This document shows positions 51,922-60,728 of a stretch of DNA of 64,000 nucleotides, piece after piece. How positions within the stretch are numbered: the first letter of the stretch is position 1; each line of letters starts with the position of its first letter. Both the position numbers and the translations under genes were made by a program. The notes below the pieces were generated by a model. It saw nothing but the letters and a program-made list of their open reading frames with translations. It ran no database searches and was not told where the DNA came from. The stretch comes from Planctomycetota bacterium (GTDB lineage Bacteria > Planctomycetota > PLA2 > JAEUHO01): NCBI GenBank assembly GCA_028281445.1, contig JANQJW010000023.1, forward strand, positions 99,175 through 163,174, read 5' to 3'.

Positions 51922-53931
51922 ATGACTCGTCACAGCCATTGGATTGCGCCGGTCGCGGCCGTCTTGCTCGTTGTTCTTGGTACCCGCGCTCCCCCAGCGT
52001 CGGGTGACGACGCATGCGGTCGCGCCGGCGATTTCCCCTCTGTGACGTGGCCGCTGGCACCCGAGGGCCGCGCGAGTTTCGGTGCCGCGCGATCGGGACA
52101 CTGGCTCTACGTCTTAGGAGGCCACACCGGGCGCCCGCATACGCACTCGCGCGAGAACATCGCGAGCTCGTTTCTGCGGCTGAACCTCCTCGACCGCGCC
52201 ACATGGGAGACCCTGCCCGCCGGTCCGCTCGTCCAGGGTACGGCGTTGGTTGCGCATGCCGGGCGCTTGATCCGTGTTGGCGGCATGCACCCGCGCAACG
52301 CGACCGCTGACGAAGACGCCGACCTCGTGTCGCTTGCTTCGGTGGGGGCGTACGAGCCGGCGAAGCGCAAGTGGAGCGAGTTGCCTCCGTTGCCGTGCGG
52401 GCTCTCTTCGCATGATGCCGTCGTGCACGGTGACCGTGTGTTCGTTGCGGGCGGTTGGACGCTGAACGGCAGCGAGGACCCGAAGTGGAGCGCAAGGTCC
52501 TTCGCCATGGATCTGGCTTCCGAGAACCCCGCGTGGAAGGAGATCGCCGCGCCGGGCTTTACGCGCCGCGCGCTCGTGCTCGCGGCGCACGGCGACTCGA
52601 TCTACGTGATCGGAGGCCTGGACGAAGACGGCGCCATCTCCCGGCGGGTCGACGTGTACTCCGTCGCCGACGATGCATGGTCGCGAGGCCCGGATCTTCC
52701 CGGACCGGGCTTCGGCGCATCTGCCTTCGGCACGAAGGACGGGCTCTTTGCTGCAGACATGAAGGGCAGCGTGTATCGCCTGGCTGACGATGGATCCGTG
52801 TGGAAGCCGTGGCGCCGGCTCGCGATCCCGCGGTTCTTCGGCCGCCTCGTTCCAGTCGACGACGGGCTCCTGGCTGTCGGAGGCGCGGGATGGGGCGGCC
52901 ACCGCCGCCTGATCGAGAGCGTTCCCACGCAGGCTCGCTCCCCGAACGACGTGCATGTCTCGTCCTGGACCATCCCTACGCCGGCCCGGGCGAAGAATCG
53001 GCAAGGGATGTCGCGCTTCGGCAGCAACCTGCTCCTCTATGGCGGCAATCGCAGCCTCGGCCAGCACGACTTCGAGAAGGACGACTTCCTTTCCGAGGCG
53101 TTCTGGTTGCAACTGGGGACGCTTCGCTTCCGCCCCGCGCCGGCGATGCCGGTGTCGCGCCAGAGCATGGTCGCGCTCGACCGGCTTCGCGTCGAGGGCG
53201 GGCACGGCGGCGGTGCGTCGCAGACCACCCTCATGGCACTCGGCGGCTTCGGGCACGATGGCGAGGTCGCTCGCACGTGGCGAGACGCTCTGATCTACAA
53301 CGTCCAGGAGCGCACCTGGACCCGGCAAGGCAACGTCCTGCCGGAGGGGCGCAGTCAGTTCGTCACTATCGAGCGCAAGGATGGGACCTGGCTCTTCGGG
53401 GGTGTCAATTACGATCCGCGCCGCGAGAAGAAGGACCGCTTCCGCTACCCACGCGGTGTCCTTCGCGTCGACACGGAGAAGGGCGTCGCGGTGAAGGCGC
53501 TGGAGCTCGAGACGCCCGGGCCTCGCCGTGCGTTCGGCGGCGCGGCCATCGGCGACGTCGCATACTTCGTGGGCGGCATGGGGGAGTCCTTCTCGGTCGC
53601 CGAGGATGCGTGGACCTTCGATTTCAAGACGAAGACCTTCGGTACGATTCCTGCGCCCGCACGCCCCCGCATCTCTCCGCAGGTCGTGGCAGTGAAGAGC
53701 AGTCTCTACGTATGCGCGGGAAGCTCCCCTTCGAAGAAGGGCGGCTTCGAGCCGAATCCAACACTTGAAGTCTTCGACCCCGAGGCCCGCACGTGGCGCG
53801 TGCTGCTCGACTCGGTACCGATCGTGCCGCGGCACCTGCGCATGTTCGCTTACCGCGATCGCCTCTGGCTCTACTCGGCGCACCACAAGAAGCCGCACAT
53901 GGTGACGCTTGCAGTCATCGACCTCCCGTAG
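51922..53931 (+). CDS. Exported kelch-repeat beta-propeller protein
   Basis: 669 aa. The ATG at 51922 sits after GGGGGCGTC; another in-frame ATG at 51907 lacks a ribosome-binding site. Signal peptide at residues 1-28. Kelch-type blades with the GG doublet and Trp are clear: SGHWLYVLGGHTGRPHTHS, GDRVFVAGGWTLNGSED, GDSIYVIGGLDEDG, DDGLLAVGGAGW and TLMALGGFGHDGEV. Such propellers bind proteins or ligands in the periplasm or on the surface; none of the galactose-oxidase copper ligands stand out. It is the first gene after the Fur-like palindrome and leads the run to sodN and sodX. Confidence 0.82.
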   Translation: MTRHSHWIAPVAAVLLVVLGTRAPPASGDDACGRAGDFPSVTWPLAPEGRASFGAARSGHWLYVLGGHTGRPHTHSRENIASSFLRLNLLDRATWETLPAGPLVQGTALVAHAGRLIRVGGMHPRNATADEDADLVSLASVGAYEPAKRKWSELPPLPCGLSSHDAVVHGDRVFVAGGWTLNGSEDPKWSARSFAMDLASENPAWKEIAAPGFTRRALVLAAHGDSIYVIGGLDEDGAISRRVDVYSVADDAWSRGPDLPGPGFGASAFGTKDGLFAADMKGSVYRLADDGSVWKPWRRLAIPRFFGRLVPVDDGLLAVGGAGWGGHRRLIESVPTQARSPNDVHVSSWTIPTPARAKNRQGMSRFGSNLLLYGGNRSLGQHDFEKDDFLSEAFWLQLGTLRFRPAPAMPVSRQSMVALDRLRVEGGHGGGASQTTLMALGGFGHDGEVARTWRDALIYNVQERTWTRQGNVLPEGRSQFVTIERKDGTWLFGGVNYDPRREKKDRFRYPRGVLRVDTEKGVAVKALELETPGPRRAFGGAAIGDVAYFVGGMGESFSVAEDAWTFDFKTKTFGTIPAPARPRISPQVVAVKSSLYVCAGSSPSKKGGFEPNPTLEVFDPEARTWRVLLDSVPIVPRHLRMFAYRDRLWLYSAHHKKPHMVTLAVIDLP

Positions 53932-53988
53932 GCGCTGACGACTCGTGAGTCTCATCCGGTCGGAGCTTGCGATGGTATCGGGTGCGGC

Positions 53989-54489
53989 GTGAGTCGCGAC
54001 GACGTACACGACTCGAGTGACGCTGTGTGGCGTCCTGCTTCCGCTCGCCGCGACACACTGGCTTTCGCCCTGGGGACGCTTGGTGCCGGTGTTCTCAAGC
54101 GTGCAATGGCAGAGCCGCAGATTCTCGATCGTTATCGACGCTGGATCGAGACCCGGCCGAGCGACACCCGAGGCGGGCGGCAGGCCGAGGTGCTCGTCCG
54201 CACCGGCAACGACGGCGGCTCCGCGACGCTGTACGCGCGAGACAAGGCGGGGGAGTTCGTCCTCGAGTGCGAGCACAAGCAGTTCCGCGCCGTTCTCGTG
54301 ATCGGATGCGAGACGCACGTCCAAGGGATCTACCTCGCTTCGTTCAAGGGCGACGAAGCGGTCGCGGGCGCGTTTGCCCTCGGGCTGGCGAGGCTCGTCG
54401 GCGGCAACGCGGGCGACCCCGGTGACGGCAGCACCGCCACCGTGTCTCGTACCTTCACCCCACCTTTCCCGAACCTGGAGTCATCATGA
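53989..54489 (+). CDS. Hypothetical protein in the sodN run (166 aa)
   Basis: GTG start. The protein includes ILDRYRRWIETRPSD, AEVLVRTGNDGGSATLYARD and LVIGCETHVQGIYLASFKGD. It has no clear signal peptide. An overlapping second frame (from 54017) begins like a hydrophobic leader (LCGVLLPLAATHWL), so a frameshift in the sequence near the 5' end cannot be excluded. Its stop overlaps the next gene (ATGA), tying it to the sodN unit. Confidence 0.45.
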   Translation: MSRDDVHDSSDAVWRPASARRDTLAFALGTLGAGVLKRAMAEPQILDRYRRWIETRPSDTRGGRQAEVLVRTGNDGGSATLYARDKAGEFVLECEHKQFRAVLVIGCETHVQGIYLASFKGDEAVAGAFALGLARLVGGNAGDPGDGSTATVSRTFTPPFPNLESS

Positions 54490-54701
54490 TTCGCAAAGCG
54501 GTATTCCTCGCTGTTCTCTTCCTCGCGCCGGGAACTGCGATCGCCCACCCCGGCCATGGTCATGTCGTCAACGACGAAGTGCATCACACCTTGGAAGGTG
54601 TTGTTGCTCTTCTCGCAGTCGTCGCGCTCACCGCGTACGCCGTCTTCCGACTGCGATCCCGTCGGTCGGACGAACGTTCGCCGCGCACGCCCAACTCGTA
54701 G
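54486..54701 (+). CDS. His-rich exported membrane peptide (71 aa)
   Basis: A signal peptide (residues 1-20) ends at AIA; the mature N-terminus HPGHGHVVNDEVHH holds six His in about 17 residues. A membrane helix follows at about 38-57 (LEGVVALLAVVALTAYAVF) and then a basic tail. The layout fits a small periplasm-facing metal binder. Eight bases separate it from sodN, and nickel would be a logical ligand; that is inference from position and His content. Confidence 0.65.
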   Translation: MIRKAVFLAVLFLAPGTAIAHPGHGHVVNDEVHHTLEGVVALLAVVALTAYAVFRLRSRRSDERSPRTPNS

Positions 54702-54709
54702 GTGACGCC

Positions 54710-55177
54710 ATGAGTCTCTTCGATCGAGTTGCTGGGGCACTACTCCCGGCCGCAGACGCACACTGCGACGGGCCGTGCGGAATCTACGACCCTGCCGCCG
54801 CGCGCATCACGGCGGAGGCGGTCAAGTCCATGACTCTCAAGATCCTGGCTCTCGAGGTCCCGGATGCCTCGGACAGCGACGCCATGGCGCGGTATCTCAA
54901 TACCCTCAGCCGCTACGTCGCCATCAAGGAGGAGCAAGCCGAGCTCACGAAGCGCGATCTGCTGATCCTCTGGACCGACTACTTCAAGCCCCTTCATCTC
55001 GAAGCCCACCCCGACCTCCACGACACCTTCTGGAAGGCTGCCAAGCTGTGCTCGGCCTGCAAGGTCGAGGTGAGTGCCCAGCACGCGGACGAGCTGCTGG
55101 CGGCCATCAAGGAGATCCACGAGATCTTCTGGACCACGAAGAACCGCGAGGTCGCGTGGGTACTCGCCGGAGACTGA
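54710..55177 (+). CDS. sodN: Nickel-dependent superoxide dismutase
   Basis: 155 aa. After a 17-residue leader (MSLFDRVAGALLPAADA) comes the nickel hook HCDGPCGIYDPA, with His18, Cys19 and Cys23 as ligands; cleavage before His18 is needed because the new N-terminus binds nickel. The four-helix-bundle part follows (YLNTLSRYVAIKEEQAEL, LLILWTDYF, KLCSACKVEV). The enzyme converts superoxide to hydrogen peroxide and oxygen and forms a hexamer in known cases. It is followed by its processing peptidase. Regulation through the Fur-like palindrome at 51.9 kb is plausible, since nickel-responsive Fur homologues control sodN in other bacteria. Confidence 0.95.
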   Translation: MSLFDRVAGALLPAADAHCDGPCGIYDPAAARITAEAVKSMTLKILALEVPDASDSDAMARYLNTLSRYVAIKEEQAELTKRDLLILWTDYFKPLHLEAHPDLHDTFWKAAKLCSACKVEVSAQHADELLAAIKEIHEIFWTTKNREVAWVLAGD

Positions 55178-55536
55178 GCTTCGTCAGCGAGCTCCTGTGG
55201 CTCGTCTCGGGCCGACGGCGTCTCTATCGCGTCGCCGGTCTCAGCATGGCTCCGGGTCTTTGTCCGGGCGACGTGGTCGGCATCGACACGTGTCCCGGCG
55301 GGCTGCCGAGTCCCGGGGACGTCGTCGTGATCCGCGACCCGCAGCGCCCAGGGCAGAAGTTGATCAAGCGAGCGCGCTCGCGCGGAGAGCGCACATTCGC
55401 CGTGGGGAGCGATGCCCCGTGCGATGCGCGCGACAGCCGCCACTTCGGTTCGCTGTCTGGCGAGCACGTAGTGGGGCGCGCGCTCTGGGCGTGGTCTCCC
55501 GCGCGGGGGTTCCGCGTGGTGAACGCAGTGGGCTGA
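55156..55536 (+). CDS. sodX: SodX-type S24/S26 signal peptidase for Ni-SOD maturation
   Basis: 126 aa. The frame overlaps sodN by 22 bases, with a GTG at 55156 as the best start. GLSMAPGLCPGDVV carries the catalytic Ser, and QKLIKRA the catalytic Lys, as in type I signal peptidases. PSPGDVVVIRDP is the usual core strand. There is no membrane helix, in line with SodX proteins that trim the SodN leader in the cytoplasm. The close coupling with sodN supports this function. Confidence 0.88.
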   Translation: MGTRRRLSFVSELLWLVSGRRRLYRVAGLSMAPGLCPGDVVGIDTCPGGLPSPGDVVVIRDPQRPGQKLIKRARSRGERTFAVGSDAPCDARDSRHFGSLSGEHVVGRALWAWSPARGFRVVNAVG

Positions 55537-55542
55537 GAGCCG

Positions 55543-56610
55543 CTACGGCTCCTCGGCCTCGCTTGCCTCGTCACGCGACGCGTCCTCTTCGTCCGTGCGC
55601 TTGCGGCTGCGCGCAACCTCGCGCAGGCTCGCGGCCTGGTCGGTCTCGTCGACGATCTCCGCGCCCAGCATGCACTCGAGGACATCCTCCAGCGTGACGA
55701 CGCCTTCGAAGACGCCGTACTGATCGAGCACGCCGACCATGTGCTCGCGCTTGACCAGGAACTGTTCGAGCAGGCGGTGCGCCGGTGTGGACGGAGGAAT
55801 GAAGCGTAGCGGCCGCATCAAGTCACGCGCCGCTCCCTCGCCATCTCCCAACGCCGCGTCGATCGCCTCGCGGCGGTAGAGAAGCCCGATCACGTGGTCC
55901 TTGTCGCCGGGCTCCTCCGTCACCGGAAGGCGGCTGTGGAGCCACTTGTCGGGGTTGTTGCGAACCTCGAGCAGCGGCGTGTCGGCTGCAATCGTCTCGA
56001 CCACGGGACGCGGGGTGAGCAGCTCGGCCGCCGTGACCGCATCCAGGCGCAGCGCGTTGCGAACCCACTGGTGCTCTTCCTGACGGACCTTGCCGCTTCG
56101 CGCCGCAAGTCTCGAGACGGCCAACACCTCTTCCTCGGTCGGCCCGACGATCGTGGGCGCGCCGGCGACGCGGCGTGCCGCGCGCTTCACGAGCCAGACG
56201 AGCGGCCACACGCTGACGATCATCAATCGGAGCGGCAGCACGATGCGCGGCCCGAGCACTTCTGCGTACCGCACGCCGAGGCTCTTCGGCACGATCTCCG
56301 TGAGGGCCAGCACCAGGACCGTGAAGATCGCCGCGAACACGCCGACTGCCGCATTGCCGTACTCCGCACCGACCATCGCGCCGGCGACGGAGGCGCCGAT
56401 CGTGTGCGCGATCGTGTTGATGGTCAGGATGGCGGCGATCGGCTCCTCGACGTCGCTGCGAAGCTTGTCGAGCCGCTCGGCGTTCGGATCGCCGCGCGAA
56501 CGCATGACCTCGATCTGGGCCGGCGTGAGCGAGTAGAGCGCCGCCTCGAGCAACGAGCACACGAAGGAGGCGAAGAGCGTGATACCGGAGACGATGAGGA
56601 TTGCCGTCAT
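55543..56610 (-). CDS. CNNM/DUF21 membrane protein with CBS pair
   Basis: 355 aa. Membrane helices at about 3-25, 60-85, 92-112 and 120-145 form the DUF21 (CNNM) domain, with LLEAALYSLTPAQIEVMR, LTINTIAHTIGASVAGAMVG and LALTEIVPKSLGVRYAE. The CBS pair follows (RNALRLDAVTAAELLTPRP, VVTLEDVLECMLGAEI). The last 35 residues are charged. Relatives (CorB/CorC, YhdP) transport or regulate Mg2+/Co2+. The usual C-terminal CorC_HlyC domain is absent. The ATG at 56610 begins right before the first helix. Confidence 0.88.
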   Translation of the reverse strand: MTAILIVSGITLFASFVCSLLEAALYSLTPAQIEVMRSRGDPNAERLDKLRSDVEEPIAAILTINTIAHTIGASVAGAMVGAEYGNAAVGVFAAIFTVLVLALTEIVPKSLGVRYAEVLGPRIVLPLRLMIVSVWPLVWLVKRAARRVAGAPTIVGPTEEEVLAVSRLAARSGKVRQEEHQWVRNALRLDAVTAAELLTPRPVVETIAADTPLLEVRNNPDKWLHSRLPVTEEPGDKDHVIGLLYRREAIDAALGDGEGAARDLMRPLRFIPPSTPAHRLLEQFLVKREHMVGVLDQYGVFEGVVTLEDVLECMLGAEIVDETDQAASLREVARSRKRTDEEDASRDEASEAEEP

Positions 56611-56674
56611 GGCAGGGCAATCCTCCCCGACACCGGTGACGCCGCACAACGAGGATCGAGAGCGTGGGCAGGCC

Positions 56675-58678
56675 TCATTCGGCGTCGTCGTCCTCGAGGA
56701 TGGCGCGCGCCGCCTCGATCTGATCGGCCGCCCCGAAGAGCGCGAGCTCGTCGCCTGCGCCGAGCGCGGCGTCGCCGGGCGGATTCGGCGTCGCCCTGCC
56801 CCCGCGCTTGACCGAGAGCACCGTCGCGCCGGACCGCCGCCGTAGGTCGAGGTCGTGGAGGGTGCGGCCCGCAGCCGAGCTGCCCTCGGGAATCGTCACG
56901 TAGTCCAGCTCGGCGTGGGCCAGGAGCTGGGCCAGCGTCGGCACGGCTTTGGGTTCGGCGGCATCGCGCAGCGGGGTGTACTGCTCCTGCCGCATCGCTG
57001 CCTTCTCCCGGTGGATGGCGCCCGGCCCGGCGCCGTAGGTCGCCATGACCTGCCCGGCGAGCTCGAGGCTGGTCTCGAACTCCTCCGGCACGACCGTGTC
57101 GGCGCCGAGCCGGCGGAGCTGCTCCACCTCACCGATGAAGCGCGTGCGCACGAGGATCTGCAACACCGGGTTGACACCGCGTGCGACCGCCACGATCTGG
57201 CGCGTTGCCGATGGATCGGCGATCGCAACCACGAGCGCACGGGCCCGGTCCGCGCCCGCGCTGAGGAGCACGTCCTCGCGGGTCGCGTCGCCGTAGTGGA
57301 TGCGGTCGCCTTCCGCGCGCACCATGCGCACCGTATGCGGGTTGAGCTCGAGGATGTGGTACGGCACCTCGAGCAACCGCAGCACGCGGGCAACATTGCG
57401 CCCGTTGATGCCGAAGCCGATGATGATCACGTGGTCTTCCAACGCCGTCTCGGCTTCGTGGGCGTCCTTGTCCTTGCTCGCGCGCCCTTTGCCCACGTAG
57501 CGGCGGAGCCACGCGATGCGCTCGCCGCGCGTCACGAGTCCTTGCGCCACCAGACCGAGCAGCGGCGTCAAGGCCATGCTCAACACGGCGACGGTGAAGA
57601 AGAGCTGCTCCTGGTGCGGCTTGAAGAGCCCGAGGCCGCTTCCCGCGCTCGCGATGATGAAGGAGAACTCGCCGATCTGAGCCAGCCCGAGTCCGGCGAG
57701 AACGGCGACGCGGCCGCCGAAGCCGAACATCACGGCGATCACGGCGACAATCAACGCCTTGCCGACGACGACAAGGAGCAGAAGGCCCGTGAGTTCGAGC
57801 GGCGTTTCACCCCACACGTCCGGACTCACGAGCATGCCGACCGAGACGAAGAACAGGCTCGCGAACACCGTTCGCAGCGGCAGCACGTCCGAGAGGATCT
57901 GCTGCGCGTAGCGCGACTCCGAGAGCACGACGCCTGCCAGGAACGCGCCCAGGGGTAGCGATGCGCCCGCGAGGCTGCAAAGCCACGCGGTTCCGAGCGC
58001 GACGACGACGGTTGCGAGCGTGAACAGCTCGCGGCTGCGGGCGCGCACGACGCGGTCGAGCAGGTGGGGGAGACCGAAGTGGGCGGCCGTGAGGATGACC
58101 ACGAGCAAGCCTACGGAGATGAACGCCGTCTGGAGCGCGCTCACCCAGGACGCATCCCCCGTATCGGCGAGCAGGGGGAGGAACAGCATCATCGGAACGA
58201 CGGCGATGTCCTGGAAGATGAGGATGCTCACCATGAGGCGGCCGTGCGGCGCGATGATCTCGCCGCGTTCTTCGAGCAGTCGCAGCACGATGGCCGTGCT
58301 GCTCATGCCGACGAGCATGCCCAGGAAGATGGACTGGCGCGGCTCCGCTCCGGCCAGCCACGCCAGCGCGCCTGCCACGATCGTGGTACCCACGAGCTGC
58401 AGGGCCCCGGCCCCGAACACGAGCTGGCGTAGACGCAGGAGCTCGTTGATCGAGAAGCGCAGGCCGATCGTGAACAGCAGGAAGATGACGCCGACTTCGG
58501 CGAGCACCTCCACGGTTTCGCGGTCGGAGACGAGCCCCAGGACGCCTGGGCCAACGAGGACACCGGCAACGAGGAGCCCGACGATCGAAGGCAGGCGGAC
58601 GTTGCGCAGGATGTAGACCGCCGCGGCGGCCACCGCCAGGACGATCACAAGCTCCTTGATGATGACGATGCCCGGCAC
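56675..58678 (-). CDS. Kef-type cation/proton antiporter with RCK domains
   Basis: 667 aa, GTG start. About 12 membrane helices fill residues 1-390, with the exchanger signatures VGLLVAGVLVGPGVLG, GMSSTAIVLRLLEERGE and GAFLAGVVLSES. An RCK/TrkA-N domain follows (HVIIIGFGINGRNVARVL with GxGxxG), then a TrkA-C domain at the end (GSSAAGRTLHDLDLRRRSG and ALGAGDELALFG). The family exchanges K+ or Na+ for H+ under control of NAD(H) or glutathione adducts. The gene lies 64 bases upstream of the CNNM gene on the same strand, an ion-homeostasis pair. Confidence 0.92.
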   Translation of the reverse strand: MPGIVIIKELVIVLAVAAAAVYILRNVRLPSIVGLLVAGVLVGPGVLGLVSDRETVEVLAEVGVIFLLFTIGLRFSINELLRLRQLVFGAGALQLVGTTIVAGALAWLAGAEPRQSIFLGMLVGMSSTAIVLRLLEERGEIIAPHGRLMVSILIFQDIAVVPMMLFLPLLADTGDASWVSALQTAFISVGLLVVILTAAHFGLPHLLDRVVRARSRELFTLATVVVALGTAWLCSLAGASLPLGAFLAGVVLSESRYAQQILSDVLPLRTVFASLFFVSVGMLVSPDVWGETPLELTGLLLLVVVGKALIVAVIAVMFGFGGRVAVLAGLGLAQIGEFSFIIASAGSGLGLFKPHQEQLFFTVAVLSMALTPLLGLVAQGLVTRGERIAWLRRYVGKGRASKDKDAHEAETALEDHVIIIGFGINGRNVARVLRLLEVPYHILELNPHTVRMVRAEGDRIHYGDATREDVLLSAGADRARALVVAIADPSATRQIVAVARGVNPVLQILVRTRFIGEVEQLRRLGADTVVPEEFETSLELAGQVMATYGAGPGAIHREKAAMRQEQYTPLRDAAEPKAVPTLAQLLAHAELDYVTIPEGSSAAGRTLHDLDLRRRSGATVLSVKRGGRATPNPPGDAALGAGDELALFGAADQIEAARAILEDDDAE

Positions 58679-58788
58679 GATCCGTCCTCGCGGTTGCCTG
58701 GTGCGCGCAGGCGTGGGGGGAGGATACCCGGGTCGCGTTCTGCGACACCGCCATTGCGCCGCGTGGGCCGGTTCGTCAGACTGCGCCC

Positions 58789-59118
58789 ATGATGTGGACT
58801 GGTGTGATGCGGGTTGCTGTCGTCGTTACGGCCTTCGGGCTCGTCTCCGGCACCGCCTCGCCGCCTGCGTGGGCCGGCGGATCCAAGTCGGCCAAGGCGG
58901 AAGAAGAGAAGAAGGCCCGCACCAAGAAGGCGCGCACGCGGTACCGGCGGCCGCCCATCGGGACCGTGCGCACGACCAAGCTGGGCGAGAAGCGGGGCCG
59001 GACCAGCCGCACCCTCGGCACCGGGGCGCGCACCGTACGCAACCGCGGGCGCACGGGACGCACCGGCCGGACCGGCCGGACCGGGCGTACCCGCACGCCG
59101 CGCAGCCGCTCCTTCTGA
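58789..59118 (+). CDS. Small exported basic protein with Arg-Thr-Gly repeats
   Basis: 109 aa. Signal peptide at residues 1-29 (VVVTAFGLVSGTASPPAWA). The mature part is extremely basic, with Lys/Arg-rich segments and a C-terminal run of RTG triplets followed by RTRTPRSRSF. It has no Cys and no fold that I recognise. It might bind acidic surface polymers or nucleic acid. Three bases after its stop lies the end of a convergent gene. Confidence 0.55.
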   Translation: MMWTGVMRVAVVVTAFGLVSGTASPPAWAGGSKSAKAEEEKKARTKKARTRYRRPPIGTVRTTKLGEKRGRTSRTLGTGARTVRNRGRTGRTGRTGRTGRTRTPRSRSF

Positions 59119-59120
59119 GA

Positions 59121-60260
59121 CTAGCGCACCATCAGCCAGATCTGCGGGTTCGAGTTGGCCGCCGAGGCGCCCGCGAAGAAGCCGTAGCGTCCGTCGGGGG
59201 AGACGGCGCCGACGAGCTGGCCGCCCACCAGGTCGAGACGCCCGTCGGCTGCGACGGCGTAGGGCAACGCCGCGTTGGGCGCGGGAATCACCGACATCAC
59301 GCCGTCGGTGTTCTGCGTCATGTCGCCGAACGACCACATGCCCGCGCCATCCGCGTCGATCGTCGTCGACGTGGAGGCGTAGCGCGGCGGCGGGTTGTTC
59401 GATGCGGTCAGACCCACGGCTTGATACGTGCCGCTGAACGTCGCCACGTTCTGGCCCGCACCCCTCTTGATGAGCGCGACGACGATTTGCAGGTCGACGC
59501 CGTTCTGGGTCGAGCCCGTCAGGATCGCGATGTCGCCGCCGCCGTAGATGCCGCCTTCCCAGGGACCGGCGGGGTTGTTCCAGACCATGATGCCGTCCGC
59601 GCCGACCGAGTAGGTCCCGAGCGCCACGGGTGCACCGGCCGCCGCGACGTTTCCGTTGTTGTTGCTGGCAGCACTCCATGCCGTGCAGTTGCCGTTGCCG
59701 TCGAACGTGGCCGTGCCGTCGAACCACGCGGTCTCGCTGCCGCCGATCAGGAAGAAGCCGGCGAAGTGGTAGTCGCCCGTGAGGCTGGCGTTGCTGAAGC
59801 CTTCGCCGCGGCGGCCCAGCGCCACGATGGCAGGGTCGTCGTTGGCGGACGACGTCGCCATGAGGGCGAGGCTGCTGTTCGACGCGATCCCGCCGGATAC
59901 CGTGAGGCCGCCGTTGGTCATCGCGATGGCGTTGCCCGCGCTGACGTCGTACGTCAAGTTGAGCTGATTCGCCGGACCCTGGACGACGCCGCCCTGGTTC
60001 ACGAAGACGTTGGTCAAAGTCACGATGCCGCCGAAGCCGTTGCCCGTGACCGTGCCCCACTGGCTTGCCCCGGTGGGCCCGTTGACGTCCCCGAACCAGG
60101 CCGAGAGGCCGTACGGGCCGCTGAGGCTGGGCTGAACGGTCAGGGTCGGGAGGCTCTGGGTCGTCGTGGCGCCGGCGCCGCCGCATGCGCCGGTGGTGAA
60201 GACGAGCAACGTGCCAAGGAACAGGGCCAAGAGCGTGAATGCAGGACGGATGTTCGACAT
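59121..60260 (-). CDS. Hypothetical Gly/Asn/Ala-rich lipoprotein
   Basis: 379 aa. The signal peptide ends in the lipobox TTGAC (Cys26), and GGAG lies before the ATG. The mature protein is beta-rich and low in charge: LSGPYGLSAWFGDVNG, LTGDYHFAGFFLIGGSETAW and TFSGTYQAVGLTASNN recur with a 'xxGxYxxxG' pattern, suggesting at least three related beta units. No known domain name can be given. It is presumably surface-exposed. Confidence 0.7.
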   Translation of the reverse strand: MSNIRPAFTLLALFLGTLLVFTTGACGGAGATTTQSLPTLTVQPSLSGPYGLSAWFGDVNGPTGASQWGTVTGNGFGGIVTLTNVFVNQGGVVQGPANQLNLTYDVSAGNAIAMTNGGLTVSGGIASNSSLALMATSSANDDPAIVALGRRGEGFSNASLTGDYHFAGFFLIGGSETAWFDGTATFDGNGNCTAWSAASNNNGNVAAAGAPVALGTYSVGADGIMVWNNPAGPWEGGIYGGGDIAILTGSTQNGVDLQIVVALIKRGAGQNVATFSGTYQAVGLTASNNPPPRYASTSTTIDADGAGMWSFGDMTQNTDGVMSVIPAPNAALPYAVAADGRLDLVGGQLVGAVSPDGRYGFFAGASAANSNPQIWLMVR

Positions 60261-60334
60261 GGGGGATCTCCTTCAGACGGAGATCCGGAAGCGCCGGCGG
60301 CCTGCGACAGGAAAAATCCTCCTACACTTCAGCC

Positions 60335-60727
60335 ATGACCTGGAAGCTCTACCGAGCGGCCGAGAAGCACTACCGGGACGTGCGGGCGGTCCTCCATCAC
60401 GAGCAGTGGGGCGAGGACAGCGTCGAGAAGATCCTGCTCGACACGAATCGCGGCCTCGTGCTGGTGTCGAGCAGCCCAAACGTTGTGCGGCACAGGATCA
60501 CGAACAAGCGCTCTAGGTCCTACCGCTTCTCGGTTCCGATGAGCCGTGCCAAGGCTCGGCTCGCGCTCCTCACTGCTCATGACAGCCGGCTCGAGGCGGC
60601 CAAGGCGGCCGGCGATTCGGCCACCGTCGAGCTGATTTCGGGAAGAGAGTCGGAGCTCGCCGAACAGTTCCTGGACACGCATCCCGCGTATGCGGACGAA
60701 GCGACGGGGGACCCGCCGGTCTGGTAG
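60335..60727 (+). CDS. Hypothetical protein (130 aa)
   Basis: Starts MTWKLYRAAEKHYRDVRAVL at 60335. The protein is basic and helical (FSVPMSRAKARLALLTAHDS) and ends in an acidic stretch before PPVW. No known domain. A longer frame from 60239 overlaps the divergent lipoprotein gene and is less likely. Convergent with the kinase gene one base away. Confidence 0.55.
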   Translation: MTWKLYRAAEKHYRDVRAVLHHEQWGEDSVEKILLDTNRGLVLVSSSPNVVRHRITNKRSRSYRFSVPMSRAKARLALLTAHDSRLEAAKAAGDSATVELISGRESELAEQFLDTHPAYADEATGDPPVW

Positions 60728-60728
60728 G

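Noticed and set aside
52114..54324. Long leftward frame of about 736 codons
   Set aside because: It is antisense to the kelch gene and reads as Arg/Ala-rich shadow sequence without domains.
58656..60338. Long rightward frame of about 560 codons
   Set aside because: It is antisense to the lipoprotein at 59121-60260 and overlaps the small basic protein; composition is shadow-like.
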